From assembly GCA_028692715.1 (NCBI GenBank), contig JAQUWU010000043.1, positions 1 to 39,694 on the forward strand: a stretch of DNA of 39,694 bases, read 5' to 3'. The first letter of the stretch is position 1; the number at the start of each line of letters is the position of its first letter. Below are positions 1-7,848 of the stretch, in pieces. The notes beneath the pieces were generated by a model that was not told the DNA's origin, did no database searches, and was given only the letters and a program-made list of their open reading frames with translations. The stretch comes from Paludibacter sp. (lineage in GTDB: Bacteria > Bacteroidota > Bacteroidia > Bacteroidales > Paludibacteraceae). The position numbers and the translations under genes are program-made.

Positions 1-43
1 TGATATAGTATTCAAGACCAGAGAAATTATTCGTCCAGGAAGA

Positions 44-68
44 TCGGTCGAGAGAAATCATCGACCGA
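44..68. repeat. Perfect 8-bp inverted repeat
   Basis: TCGGTCGA at 44-51 pairs with TCGACCGA at 61-68 across a 9-nt loop, with an A-run on the + side. It lies just downstream of the shortened oxidoreductase gene on the minus strand. The T-run precedes the stem in that direction, so it is not a standard terminator for that gene. Confidence 0.5.
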
Positions 69-105
69 AAAAACTTTACTCAATGAATTACAAGAGATTA
101 TAACA

Positions 106-579
106 TTACACTAACTTAACGACATTGCATCGTAATTTACTATTGGCAATTCTTTTTTCGTTGTCACTATGATCGGCAAGTGGAACTCTCAACAATAAAT
201 CAGCAATAATAAATCTACCCGGTTGAGGCATAATAAGTCGACTTTCGCCTGCACCAATACTCGAAAGATAGATTAATCTGCTAACTCCTTCCTTTTCCAT
301 TGTGTTAATTACGCTATCAATTCCATTTGTGAAATCGTCCGATCTTTTTGTTATTGAATTTCCTCCCAAAGCTGATATACATGCATCTGTACCCGAAATT
401 GCATCTCTGAGTTTTAGCTTTTCGTTTAAATTTCCGACAGTAATTTTCAGGTTCGGATGATCAATCATTAATGATCCCGGAGTTCTGATAAATCCAATTA
501 CCTCATGTCCTTTCTCGAGTGCTTGTTTAACTATTTGCAATCCCGTTTTACCGTTTGCACCAAAAACCACTATTTTCAT
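106..579 (-). CDS. NAD(P)-binding (NmrA/SDR-like) oxidoreductase, C-terminally shortened
   Basis: The N-terminus has the Rossmann nucleotide-binding pattern GANGKTG (residues 8-14) after a beta-strand (MKIVVF). Further matches are a DACISALGG segment near 65-73 and a YLSSIGAG strand near 104-111. This is the layout of atypical SDR / NmrA-like NAD(P)H-binding proteins, which are usually about 200-215 residues. Here the frame stops after 157 residues, just past the NEKRIANSKL helix where the family normally continues with a 'WTIVRP'-type strand and about 50 more residues. I could not find the missing end in another frame between 1 and 105. It may be a decayed gene or a truncated but folded core. 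Substrate unknown. No clear promoter is visible upstream. Confidence 0.6.
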   Translation of the reverse strand: MKIVVFGANGKTGLQIVKQALEKGHEVIGFIRTPGSLMIDHPNLKITVGNLNEKLKLRDAISGTDACISALGGNSITKRSDDFTNGIDSVINTMEKEGVSRLIYLSSIGAGESRLIMPQPGRFIIADLLLRVPLADHSDNEKRIANSKLRCNVVKLV

Positions 580-677
580 AAACTCAATTTTTTATAATTA
601 ACGAATACTTGTAACTTACAACATCAATTGAGTCTATTTAGTTTTTATTTTAATAAAAATACATGCTTATAAAAATG

Positions 678-715
678 TAAAAAAAAGCACCTAAAACGAA
701 ATGTATTAGGTGCTT
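678..715 (-). terminator. Rho-independent terminator of the C69 peptidase gene
   Basis: On the minus strand a 10-bp stem (arms 685-694 and 706-715, AAGCACCTAA pairing with TTAGGTGCTT) is followed by a run of eight T. It lies 24 bp beyond the stop codon of the peptidase gene. Confidence 0.85.
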
Positions 716-738
716 GTGTAAATGAAAATTAAGGGGGA

Positions 739-2388
739 TTATTTTCTGTTATTAATTTCTTCCTGAGATTTCATTCTGGTATTTGGATTCTCTTTTGCTA
801 TTTTACGTAAAAATTCTTCAGGATAACCAGCTCTTAAAATGCTCGGCGGAATTTTATATTCATTCTGAATGAATTTACCATCTTTTTCTTTTTTGATATT
901 TCCATCCATGTATTTCACTAATAAATATTCACCCAGCTTTTTCCATGCTGCAGTTGATGTTTCAGCTTGAGTACAACTGAAATTTGTCAGAAAAACACGG
1001 GCATCATTCTCATTCATACCAATTGCCACTTTATCCATTGCCGGTACCAACGAATTAAAATTTGCTTCCCATTGTGTTTGAACTTTCTTAATGTCTTGGT
1101 ACATGTAAGAGTACTTGCTATAGGCATAATTTGACACCCAATTGTAGGTCCAAAAAGCTGAGGTTGGAGAGTATTCCAGTAGACTTCCATTGTCTGCTCT
1201 GTAGCATTCCGGTACAGCTGTAATTCCACAATACACAGGCACATAAAGAGATGTAGCGGCATCATCAACCCCAAACCATAAGATGCCGCCAATATAATCG
1301 GGTAACCAATTCCGCATTTGAGCAACAAAAGTAAATCCCGTTTGTTGAGTTGCCGTTGGACGTTCGTGTCCGTACTCCACACTATCAACCGTAAAAGTCA
1401 ATGGGCTACAACGAAGTTTGCTCCCAAACGGTCCAGCAGCTACGCCTTTTGTCATATCAAATTCAGTTCCTTCATATTGGTCTCTCATATATTCTTTTAG
1501 CTTCTGAGCACTAACTTTTGCATTGGGTTTTATCCAAAGTGGCATTCGTTGAAGTGAATCACCTTTTACATATGAAATGTATTTATCCATGGTGGGATCT
1601 AGTTTGCGAAAAAAAGACCATACTCGTGCTTCACAAAATCGTAATGCTCCATAATCGAGTGGAGCATAGGTGTCAGAAAAACTAAAATCTTTATTTTTTC
1701 CTTTAAAATAACCCTTTTCCCGTGCAAAAGCAATCACATCTTCCGAATACAGGCAATTATTTTTGTCATCGTATGGGAAAGTTGTGATTCTTGCCTGATT
1801 GGCATGCGCTGAAATACAGTCATCAGGAATTCGTTGAGCCACCCAAACTGCCCCTTTGTTGTTTCTTCCTTTCCCAATCATTTCCATTATCCACACTTCA
1901 TTTGGGTCAGCAATCGAAAATGATTCTCCTTCGCTGTTGTAACCATATTCAGCCACTAAGTCAGTCATGACCTTTATTGCTTCACGCGCATTACGCGCAC
2001 GTTGTAATGCAATATATATCAAGCTTCCATAATCCATTATTCCGGTGGTATCTATTAGCTCATGTCTGCCACCATAAGTAGTTTCACCAATACTAAGTTG
2101 GTGTTCATTCATATTCCCAATGACAGAATAAGTGCTTTGAACCTGTTTAATTTTGCCAAGATATTTTCCAGTATCCCAGTCATGAATATCAAGCATTTCT
2201 CCGGGTGCATAAGTAGCTGCAGGATAATAATATAATGCACCAAAAAGAAAATACGAATCAGCATTATATGAAATTAAAGTAGAACCATCGATGGTGGCTG
2301 CTTTACCTACAAGAAAATTTGTACATGAAAAACCATTATTGCTTAACAGCAACAATAATACAATACTGAGAATCGTTTTTTTTATCAT
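739..2388 (-). CDS. C69-family dipeptidase (N-terminal-nucleophile), secreted
   Basis: The protein belongs to peptidase family C69 (PepD/dipeptidase A-like Ntn hydrolases). A signal peptide (MIKK followed by an L-rich core, then NNGFS) ends directly before Cys22 of SCTNFLVG, so signal cleavage would expose the N-terminal catalytic cysteine expected for this family. Other family segments are GSTLISYNADS, the Y-S-V-I-G-N-M-N-E-H-Q strand, GETTYGGR, and SFSIADPNEVWIMEMIGKG. The frame is open up to an ATG at 2436, but that start lies inside the promoter and would put a charged stretch before the signal peptide, so 2388 is chosen (549 residues). It probably degrades dipeptides in the periplasm or at the cell surface. 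It is monocistronic, with its own promoter and terminator. Confidence 0.85.
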   Translation of the reverse strand: MIKKTILSIVLLLLLSNNGFSCTNFLVGKAATIDGSTLISYNADSYFLFGALYYYPAATYAPGEMLDIHDWDTGKYLGKIKQVQSTYSVIGNMNEHQLSIGETTYGGRHELIDTTGIMDYGSLIYIALQRARNAREAIKVMTDLVAEYGYNSEGESFSIADPNEVWIMEMIGKGRNNKGAVWVAQRIPDDCISAHANQARITTFPYDDKNNCLYSEDVIAFAREKGYFKGKNKDFSFSDTYAPLDYGALRFCEARVWSFFRKLDPTMDKYISYVKGDSLQRMPLWIKPNAKVSAQKLKEYMRDQYEGTEFDMTKGVAAGPFGSKLRCSPLTFTVDSVEYGHERPTATQQTGFTFVAQMRNWLPDYIGGILWFGVDDAATSLYVPVYCGITAVPECYRADNGSLLEYSPTSAFWTYNWVSNYAYSKYSYMYQDIKKVQTQWEANFNSLVPAMDKVAIGMNENDARVFLTNFSCTQAETSTAAWKKLGEYLLVKYMDGNIKKEKDGKFIQNEYKIPPSILRAGYPEEFLRKIAKENPNTRMKSQEEINNRK

Positions 2389-2417
2389 TATTTTTTTGTC
2401 CTTTTTTGTAATGCTTA

Positions 2418-2448
2418 CAAAAGTACAGTAATTCATTTAAAATGCAAA
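2418..2448 (-). promoter_or_regulatory. Bacteroidota-type promoter of the C69 peptidase
   Basis: On the minus strand TTTG (2448-2445) is followed by exactly 19 bp and then TACTTTTG (2425-2418), matching the -33 TTTG / -7 TAnnTTTG consensus of Bacteroidota primary-sigma promoters. Transcription would start near 2413, giving a leader of about 25 nt to the ATG at 2388 and excluding the upstream ATG at 2436. Confidence 0.8.
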
Positions 2449-2477
2449 ATGAGATTCAATGATTTGAATCTCATTTT
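2446..2477 (-). terminator. Terminator of the glycosyltransferase/flippase operon
   Basis: A perfect 14-bp inverted repeat (arms 2446-2459 and 2464-2477, 4-nt loop) starts 11 bp beyond the stop codon of the 2488-3570 gene. The distal arm ends in TTTT and also supplies the -33 TTTG of the next promoter, so terminator and promoter overlap. Confidence 0.75.
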
Positions 2478-2487
2478 GTTAAAATAA

Positions 2488-3570
2488 CTACTTGCTTTTT
2501 TGTTTTTTTATATTTTCAACAGTAGGTTTTAAAAAAACTTTATTAATCCATCCGGGAACAATTAAAAGTCCAAGAAGAAGATATAAATAATAACTGATAA
2601 TTCTCCAAATAACAGTTATGACGAGTACTGGTCCGCTTCCCAAAGCAATATCATTATAATACTCTTTAAAGGCAAATTCACTCAGCCCACTTCCTCCGGG
2701 AGTTGGACTTATTACCATTACTATCCATAAGAGTAATTGTCTGCCAAAAATAATCAATTGATTATTGATGGGAGTAAAAGCCATAAATAAAGCATTTACA
2801 ACCAAAAAACGGGATGACCAGGATAATGCAGTTGTACCGAATGCTTTAGTCCAAAAAACCAAAGATTTTTTACTCATTTCGATGGAAGAACTTACCATAT
2901 TTTCACCAAATTGTTCAATTTGTGTTTGCCATTTTCTTAAAATCGGCAATTTGAATATCAATTGAACAAACTTAGCAATCAGATCAGGACGGCGGAAAAG
3001 CCCGATATACAAAATCAGAGTCCAAAGAACCAGAATGCCGTAAACGCTCCAGAATACGATTCCTATAGTTGCTGTAATTACCGATGAAGCATTAAATAAT
3101 TCGGAAACAGGAACCGTTAAAAAAAATACCGGACAGATTAAAATAAAAAATAATTCATCGAGAAACAAATTAGTAATCATTATTGCAGTACTGCGTCCAA
3201 CACTAATTCCTTCTTTACTGAGAAATAAAATCACAAGACTGGAACCACCTACAGCCGATGGAGTTACGGCAGATGTAAACTCATTTAAAATATTGATATT
3301 AAAAGATTGTTTCCAGGTTAGATTTTTATTAGCCATTAGTCTGAATCGCCAAATCATACCAAAATCGCGACCGAACATAAAAATAAATGCCAGCAAAATA
3401 TAACCTACACTGCTCCAGTTAAAATGGACATTGCTGAAAGAAGTTACATCGAATTCACTAAGAAACAACCAGCCAATAACTACAATGCCAATACCTACCG
3501 GTATATAAATTTGCGATAGTTTGAATGGATTTGAATTCTGTTCGGAAAAGGATTTGGTTATTTTCGCCAT
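2488..3570 (-). CDS. Flippase-like / LPG-synthase-TM-type membrane protein (UPF0104)
   Basis: A polytopic inner-membrane protein of 360 residues with about eight hydrophobic segments. It resembles the 'lysylphosphatidylglycerol synthase transmembrane region' family (UPF0104, AglD/MprF N-terminal domain). Recognisable segments are a FGRDFGMIWRFRLMA loop near residue 67, FTSAVTPSAVGGSSLVILFL near 93-115, and VISPTPGGSGLSEFAFKEYY near 285-305. The two Pro/Gly motifs (TPSAVGGS and TPGGSGLSE) are typical of the family. MprF-type members flip lipids, but for stand-alone members the substrate is unknown. The gene overlaps the upstream glycosyltransferase gene by 13 bp, so the two are surely co-transcribed. 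A role in moving the glycolipid made by that enzyme is inference. Confidence 0.75.
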   Translation of the reverse strand: MAKITKSFSEQNSNPFKLSQIYIPVGIGIVVIGWLFLSEFDVTSFSNVHFNWSSVGYILLAFIFMFGRDFGMIWRFRLMANKNLTWKQSFNINILNEFTSAVTPSAVGGSSLVILFLSKEGISVGRSTAIMITNLFLDELFFILICPVFFLTVPVSELFNASSVITATIGIVFWSVYGILVLWTLILYIGLFRRPDLIAKFVQLIFKLPILRKWQTQIEQFGENMVSSSIEMSKKSLVFWTKAFGTTALSWSSRFLVVNALFMAFTPINNQLIIFGRQLLLWIVMVISPTPGGSGLSEFAFKEYYNDIALGSGPVLVITVIWRIISYYLYLLLGLLIVPGWINKVFLKPTVENIKKQKSK

Positions 3571-4739
3571 GTTCTTTTCATTAAGTTTTGATAACGATCC
3601 AGAACCTCGTCAGTAACGCTTTCCCATGAACGTGCAATTGTTATTGAGGCATTTAATCCGTTTGTTTTAATTATTTCAGGTGCTGCCAACAGCTCTCTGA
3701 GTTTCAAGGCAAAAGATTTAACTGAATTTTCAATAAGAAATCCATTATAGTTGTCAACGATATTTTCAGCTGCTGATGAACCTCTTACTAAAATTGATGG
3801 CGTATGGAGTGCGGCTGCTTCACGCAAAACCAGAGGCGCATTGTCATAAATAGATGGAAAAAGGAATAAATCGGCTGCAGCATAATAATTTTTTAGAATT
3901 TCTCTTTCTTTAATTACGTCGATGAATTTCACTTTTGAGCTTAACCCTAAGTCTTCAGCTAAATCTATCAAATCGGGTTTTGCATATCCTGTCCCGATAA
4001 AAATCATTTTAAATGGAAGGTCGTTTATTTTTGCTAGGGATTCAACAATTAAGCGGGTGTTTTTTTCCCAGGTATGTTGACCAACAAATAATAAAATATT
4101 TTCTTTTTCAGAAAAATTGAGTTCTTCTCTGGCACGTTTTTTTATAGGTTCAATGGGTGCTGAGCTTGAAAAATCGTTGCCATTGTCAACTACTTCAACT
4201 TTACCTTTAAAACCATATTCTCTGATTGTATCTTCAACCGAGGCCTGTGGTATCCATACTTCATCAGCATTCTCGAAAAAGCGGATGATTTCATTTGTCA
4301 TTTGCCGGGCAAGAAATTTATTATGAACCGAGTGTTCAAAGTCGTCGCGGTATTTTGAATGAAATGTTGCGACAAAAGGTATCTTTTGCTTTTTTGCTAT
4401 GTTTAGTGCTAATCTCCCTGAACTAAACGGACAATGAGCATGAACCAGTTTGAACGAAATTTGTTCAAGTTCTGTTTTAAAAGATAAATCGATGTCAGGC
4501 AAACCAAAACGATAAGGTTTCCTTCCTAATATCGGGATAGACGTATAACGAAAGATTGAATAAGGTTCGTTATCACAATAATCAGGCGATTTGGGAGTGA
4601 CAACACATACAGCTTGATTTTTTTTATGTAACCAATCAGCATAATTCTTGGTTGTCAATGCTACGCCATCCATAATGGGTGGAAAACTGTCATTAAAAAT
4701 TCCGAAAAATTTCTGTTCACTTGAAGGAAAATTAGTCAT
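3558..4739 (-). CDS. GT4-family glycosyltransferase (GT-B fold)
   Basis: A 393-residue group-1 glycosyltransferase. The N-terminal domain has GIFNDSFPPIMDGVALTTKN (residues 13-32) and VHAHCPFSSGRLAL, followed by FVATFHSKYRDDF. These are typical of GT4 enzymes such as diacylglycerol glucosyltransferases and PimB-like mannosyltransferases. The C-terminal nucleotide-sugar domain has LLFVGQHTWEKN and FPSIYDNAPLVLREAAAL. In the EX7E motif of that last segment the first acidic residue is Asp rather than Glu. No signal peptide, so a cytosolic, membrane-associated enzyme is likely. It is first in a two-gene operon with the flippase-like protein, which suggests a glycolipid, but acceptor and donor cannot be read from the sequence. 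I found no convincing promoter upstream. Confidence 0.85.
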   Translation of the reverse strand: MTNFPSSEQKFFGIFNDSFPPIMDGVALTTKNYADWLHKKNQAVCVVTPKSPDYCDNEPYSIFRYTSIPILGRKPYRFGLPDIDLSFKTELEQISFKLVHAHCPFSSGRLALNIAKKQKIPFVATFHSKYRDDFEHSVHNKFLARQMTNEIIRFFENADEVWIPQASVEDTIREYGFKGKVEVVDNGNDFSSSAPIEPIKKRAREELNFSEKENILLFVGQHTWEKNTRLIVESLAKINDLPFKMIFIGTGYAKPDLIDLAEDLGLSSKVKFIDVIKEREILKNYYAAADLFLFPSIYDNAPLVLREAAALHTPSILVRGSSAAENIVDNYNGFLIENSVKSFALKLRELLAAPEIIKTNGLNASITIARSWESVTDEVLDRYQNLMKRTWRK

Positions 4740-4903
4740 GAATTTAGTTTTTTAGTTTTATTGCAAATGAAAATTTTATCTAAAAATGTGTTATTGATTT
4801 CAGCCAAAAAATAAAATATCCTCAAATTTAATAAAAATACTATTATTGTCAAACAATTTTATGAATACTGCATGATATTATTTCTCAAAATAGGTTTAAT
4901 ATC

Positions 4904-4934
4904 TTTTCGATTGATTTTTTTGATGTACTTTTGC
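4904..4934 (+). promoter_or_regulatory. Probable promoter upstream of the TonB-dependent receptor
   Basis: TACTTTTG at 4926-4933 matches the Bacteroidota -7 consensus, with TTTT at 4904-4907 at near-standard spacing. The transcript would start near 4938, some 300 nt before the receptor gene, and would run through the hairpin at 4950-4985 and the repeat copy. Confidence 0.45.
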
Positions 4935-4949
4935 CCTTGAATTTATTTT

Positions 4950-4997
4950 AGCAATTACTATACCTAAAAGAGGCATTTAATTGCTTTGACACTGTTT
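4950..4997 (+). promoter_or_regulatory. Leader hairpin with T-run (possible attenuator)
   Basis: AGCAATTA (4950-4957) pairs with TAATTGCT (4978-4985). The loop contains a further CCT/AGG pairing, and a run of six T ends the segment near 5000. It starts only about 12 nt after the predicted transcription start, so it could end transcription early or form a very short RNA. The stem is AT-rich and the call is tentative. Confidence 0.3.
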
Positions 4998-5004
4998 TTT
5001 CTTA

Positions 5005-5166
5005 TAACTACTCAGCCCCCCAACCCCCTAAAGGGGGAGTTCTGGAGCGACATTCATCATTTATGTGCTTTAATTTGGCTGCTTTTTTGTGAAAATTACA
5101 TTTTTTTTACTCTGCAATTTCCCTAAAAACGTCAAATGAAGTACTTCTTGAAGTGATGAGTAGTCA
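5005..5166. repeat. Dispersed repeat, copy 1 (short form, 162 bp)
   Basis: First of three near-identical copies in the same orientation. The ends are imperfect inverted repeats (left CTACTCAG; right TGAGTAG preceded by an extra A, giving GATGAGTAG). Near the left end is a CCCCCTAAAGGGGG palindrome, followed by a conserved segment GTTCTGGAGCGACATTCAT, then a T-rich block. Near the right end is a GAAGTACTTC palindrome. This copy lacks the extra hairpin found in copies 2 and 3. It codes for nothing. Confidence 0.9.
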
Positions 5167-5243
5167 CTTTTTATTATATATTTAATCGTTAATGTATTAA
5201 AACAGATTCTAATACAATTTATTATTTAAAAAATGATTTTATT

Positions 5244-7322
5244 ATGACAAAACTTAAACTATACTCTTTTTTATCTGTATTTATTCTGACTCAAGTGGTT
5301 CGAGCTGAAATAACTACAGATACTATTAAACCAAAACAAATAAAAGAAATAACAGTTTTAGCAAAAATCCCAACTAATCTTTCGTTTCCGATGGTTATTG
5401 TAAATGCAAATTCACTACAAAATTCTTCCTTTTTTACGCCTGCCGATGTTTTACAGCAAGAAACAGGAATCTCAATTGCCAGAGATGGAGTTTGGTCAAC
5501 CTCAATCAATGTTCGTGGTTTCTCTGAACAACGTGTATTAGAAATGGTAGATGGTGACCGTATTCAAACTGCCACCGAACATTCAGGTCCCATGTCAACT
5601 ATTGATATGAATTCTTTGGAAAGCATTGAAGTTATAAAGGGTGCAGCTTCGGTTCTATATGGTACAGGTGCAATGGGAGGTGTAGTTAACTTTATTACAA
5701 AAACTCCCGGATATACTGATACTTCTAATACAAAAGGAAATGTTGGAACAGAGTTTAATACAGTAAACAGCCTTTGGGCTAATTTTGCCAATGTTCAATT
5801 TACAACCAAACAATGGTATTTAGGTTTAAATGGGAGTTTCCGTACAGCGCAAAATACAATGACACCCGGAGGACCTTTGTTAAATAGTCAATTTCACGAT
5901 GCTTCATGGGGGGTAAAAGCTGGTATTAAGTATAGCGAAAATCAGGAATTTAAAGCTAATTATCAGCATTTTGAAGGGTGGGATATTGGAATCCCCGGTG
6001 GTCGCACTTTTCCGGAAACTGCAACGGCACGTTATATCGGAATCGCCCGAAATCAGTTAGTTGGTGAATATATAATTTCTGATATAAGTTATTATTTAAC
6101 TCAGATTAATATTAAAGCATATTCTCAAAATATAAGCAGGGACGTAGAATTGAAACCTGCAAACTCAAGTTTGACGCTTTTTCCTGGGAGCTTAAATAAA
6201 ACTTCCGGAGTAAAGATTACAACTAATTGGGAGTTCGAAAATTATCAAAAACTCATTTTAGGAGCTGAAGGTTGGGTTCGCGACGCTAAAACAATTCGAT
6301 TGACTGAAAATAATTCTGCTGAAGATGTATTAGTGGTTACTGCTGATTTACCAACACCAAATGCACAAATGTACGATGCAGGAATTTTTGCTCATTACTC
6401 ATGGGAATTTATTCCTGACAAATGGGCATTTAATGCTGGTTTGCGTCTAGATTATATACAAATAACAAATGATTCGGCATTTTATCCCCTGTATCAATTT
6501 ACGGTTGAAAATAATATTAAGACATATGCTGATAATCTTTCAAGGAGTCTCAAATATCCGGCTTCGATAAATGAGAATATTAATTATGCTGCTCATATTG
6601 ACTTGGTTTACAATGTTACAAAAGCTCAGCAACTAACTTTATCTCTTTCAAATTCATATCGATCACCTTCTATCGAAGAACTTTTCAAAAATATCGATTT
6701 GGGTGGTAATATTCATATTGGAAATTCAAATTTAAAACCGGAACAAGGAACGTTCTCAAACTTGAATTACACTATTTTAGGCTCAAATTTCAGTATAAAA
6801 ACAGATGTTTTTGCTAATTATCTGACAAATCTGATTCAGGAAGTACAAACCACTGCCACATCAAATATATATGAAAATCAAAATATAAGTAATGCAATGT
6901 TTCTTGGGGCAGAAATGGAAGGGAAATGGCTGGTAAATAGGCAATTGGATTTGTTAGTAAATGCTTCATATACCAATGCCCGGGATGTAGATTCAAAAAC
7001 GTACTTACCTCAGATTCCTCCATTACATGGATATGCAGCATTGAATTTTAAAAATAAAAATTTTGGAGCAACAGTCTCTTCGTTGTGGGCTGCAACTCAA
7101 ACCGAAATTGCAAGTACCGAAACGTCAACTCCAGGTTCTATCATTTTTAATTTCGATATACGTTCAGCGCAAATAAATTTGTCCAAAACCTTTCTGCAAA
7201 TCTATGCAGGAGTAAACAATATCCTTGACACATCTTATTTTAATCATTTATCGTCCACTCGTGGAGTTGTTAAACTTGAACCCGGAAGAAATGTCTATGC
7301 CAAAATTAAATGGGGTTGGTAA
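5244..7322 (+). CDS. TonB-dependent outer-membrane receptor
   Basis: A 692-residue receptor. A signal peptide (MTKLKLYSFLSVFILTQVVRA) leads into a TonB-box-like stretch around IKEITVLA (residues 33-42). The plug domain (about 50-155) contains ADVLQQETGISI, INVRGFSEQRVLEMVDGDRI and IEVIKGAASVLYGTGAMGGVVNFITK. The remaining 530 residues are beta-barrel with alternating aromatic residues, ending in Trp (KIKWGW), as outer-membrane barrels do. There is no N-terminal carboxypeptidase-like repeat and no adjacent SusD gene, so this is not a polysaccharide-utilisation pair. It resembles the heme/siderophore/corrinoid/metal class, but the ligand cannot be assigned. It stands alone, flanked on both sides by direct copies of the dispersed repeat. 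Confidence 0.9.
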   Translation: MTKLKLYSFLSVFILTQVVRAEITTDTIKPKQIKEITVLAKIPTNLSFPMVIVNANSLQNSSFFTPADVLQQETGISIARDGVWSTSINVRGFSEQRVLEMVDGDRIQTATEHSGPMSTIDMNSLESIEVIKGAASVLYGTGAMGGVVNFITKTPGYTDTSNTKGNVGTEFNTVNSLWANFANVQFTTKQWYLGLNGSFRTAQNTMTPGGPLLNSQFHDASWGVKAGIKYSENQEFKANYQHFEGWDIGIPGGRTFPETATARYIGIARNQLVGEYIISDISYYLTQINIKAYSQNISRDVELKPANSSLTLFPGSLNKTSGVKITTNWEFENYQKLILGAEGWVRDAKTIRLTENNSAEDVLVVTADLPTPNAQMYDAGIFAHYSWEFIPDKWAFNAGLRLDYIQITNDSAFYPLYQFTVENNIKTYADNLSRSLKYPASINENINYAAHIDLVYNVTKAQQLTLSLSNSYRSPSIEELFKNIDLGGNIHIGNSNLKPEQGTFSNLNYTILGSNFSIKTDVFANYLTNLIQEVQTTATSNIYENQNISNAMFLGAEMEGKWLVNRQLDLLVNASYTNARDVDSKTYLPQIPPLHGYAALNFKNKNFGATVSSLWAATQTEIASTETSTPGSIIFNFDIRSAQINLSKTFLQIYAGVNNILDTSYFNHLSSTRGVVKLEPGRNVYAKIKWGW

Positions 7323-7331
7323 AAATATATG

Positions 7332-7520
7332 TAACTACTCAGCCCCCCAACCCCTCCCTCCTACGTCAGGAGGTAAACACCTAAAGGGGGAGTTCTGGAG
7401 CGACATTCATCATTTATGCGCTTTAATTTGGCTGCTTTTTTATGAAAATTTCATTTTTTTTACTCTGCAATTTCCCTAAAAACGTCAAATGAAGTACTTT
7501 TTGAAGTGCTGAGTAGTCAC
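7332..7520. repeat. Dispersed repeat, copy 2 (long form, 189 bp)
   Basis: Same sequence family and orientation as the copies at 5005 and 31654. The termini GTAACTACTCAG and CTGAGTAGTCAC are inverted repeats with one mismatch. This copy carries an extra hairpin, CCTCCT-acgtc-AGGAGG, that copy 1 lacks and copy 3 has in a changed but still pairable form. It begins 10 bp after the stop codon of the TonB receptor. Confidence 0.9.
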
Positions 7521-7664
7521 AAATATATTTACAATTTATTTAGTTGACATTTATATTTTGATCTAATTAATAAATGATTTTTTGTTAAATGAAATATGTT
7601 ATTGAATATCAGATAATAGGGTGTCCCCGAAAAGTTATTTTTGAATCTACCTGATGGCAGACTG

Positions 7665-7687
7665 GTGCAAATAACTCAAATTTGCAC
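7665..7687. repeat. 8-bp inverted repeat
   Basis: GTGCAAAT (7665-7672) and ATTTGCAC (7680-7687) pair around a 7-nt loop. There is no T-run, so it may be an operator or a fossil of a mobile element rather than a terminator. Confidence 0.4.
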
Positions 7688-7802
7688 AAAAATGAATTTT
7701 GATATTGTATTGATTTATAGGTATTTACATATTTGCTCCTGCCTGTTGAAAAGCCTGTAAAAAAAATATTTTATTATGAACTGATGTTAATTGAATTATT
7801 AA

Positions 7803-7811
7803 TATCTTTGC
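7803..7811 (+). promoter_or_regulatory. Possible -7 element of the menaquinone operon promoter
   Basis: TATCTTTGC matches TAnnTTTG plus C, 38 bp before the menI start. A matching TTTG at the -33 position is not visible, so only the -7 element is called. Confidence 0.4.
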
Positions 7812-7848
7812 ATCCTTTGTTTTTATTCTTAAGAATTTATTTTTAAAC

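Larger units (their letters stand above)
4740..5243. other. Divergent intergenic region before the TonB receptor gene
   Basis: This 504-bp AT-rich gap lies between divergent genes. It holds a probable rightward promoter (-7 box at 4926-4933), an 8-bp inverted repeat at 4950-4985 followed by a T-run, and copy 1 of the dispersed repeat (5005-5166). The last 77 bp before the ATG at 5244 are almost pure A/T with no promoter motif that I can recognise. No coding potential seen. Confidence 0.6.
7323..7848. other. Intergenic region between TonB receptor and men operon
   Basis: A 526-bp AT-rich gap. It holds repeat copy 2 (7332-7520), a hairpin GTGCAAAT/ATTTGCAC at 7665-7687, a short segment near 7619-7640 (GGGTGTCCCCGAAAAG) that looks like the edge of an old insertion sequence but has no partner, and a -7-like box at 7803. 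No gene seen. Confidence 0.55.

Noticed and set aside
1014-1388. 124-residue frame inside the C69 peptidase gene
   Set aside because: Same-strand shadow frame of a well-supported gene with no recognisable protein pattern.
2389-2436. Upstream ATG (2436) as the start of the C69 peptidase
   Set aside because: It lies within the consensus promoter and would add charged residues before the signal peptide.
5005-5166. Dispersed repeat as a terminator of the receptor operon
   Set aside because: Copies lie both upstream and downstream of genes in one orientation and have defined inverted ends, which fits a mobile repeat better.
7225-7479. 84-residue open frame overlapping the 3' end of the TonB receptor
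   Set aside because: It runs out of frame through the receptor gene and into the dispersed repeat; no family resemblance.
7619-7640. Insertion-sequence terminal repeat (GGGTGTCCCCGAAAAG)
   Set aside because: No matching inverted partner, transposase or target duplication found in the surrounding intergenic DNA.
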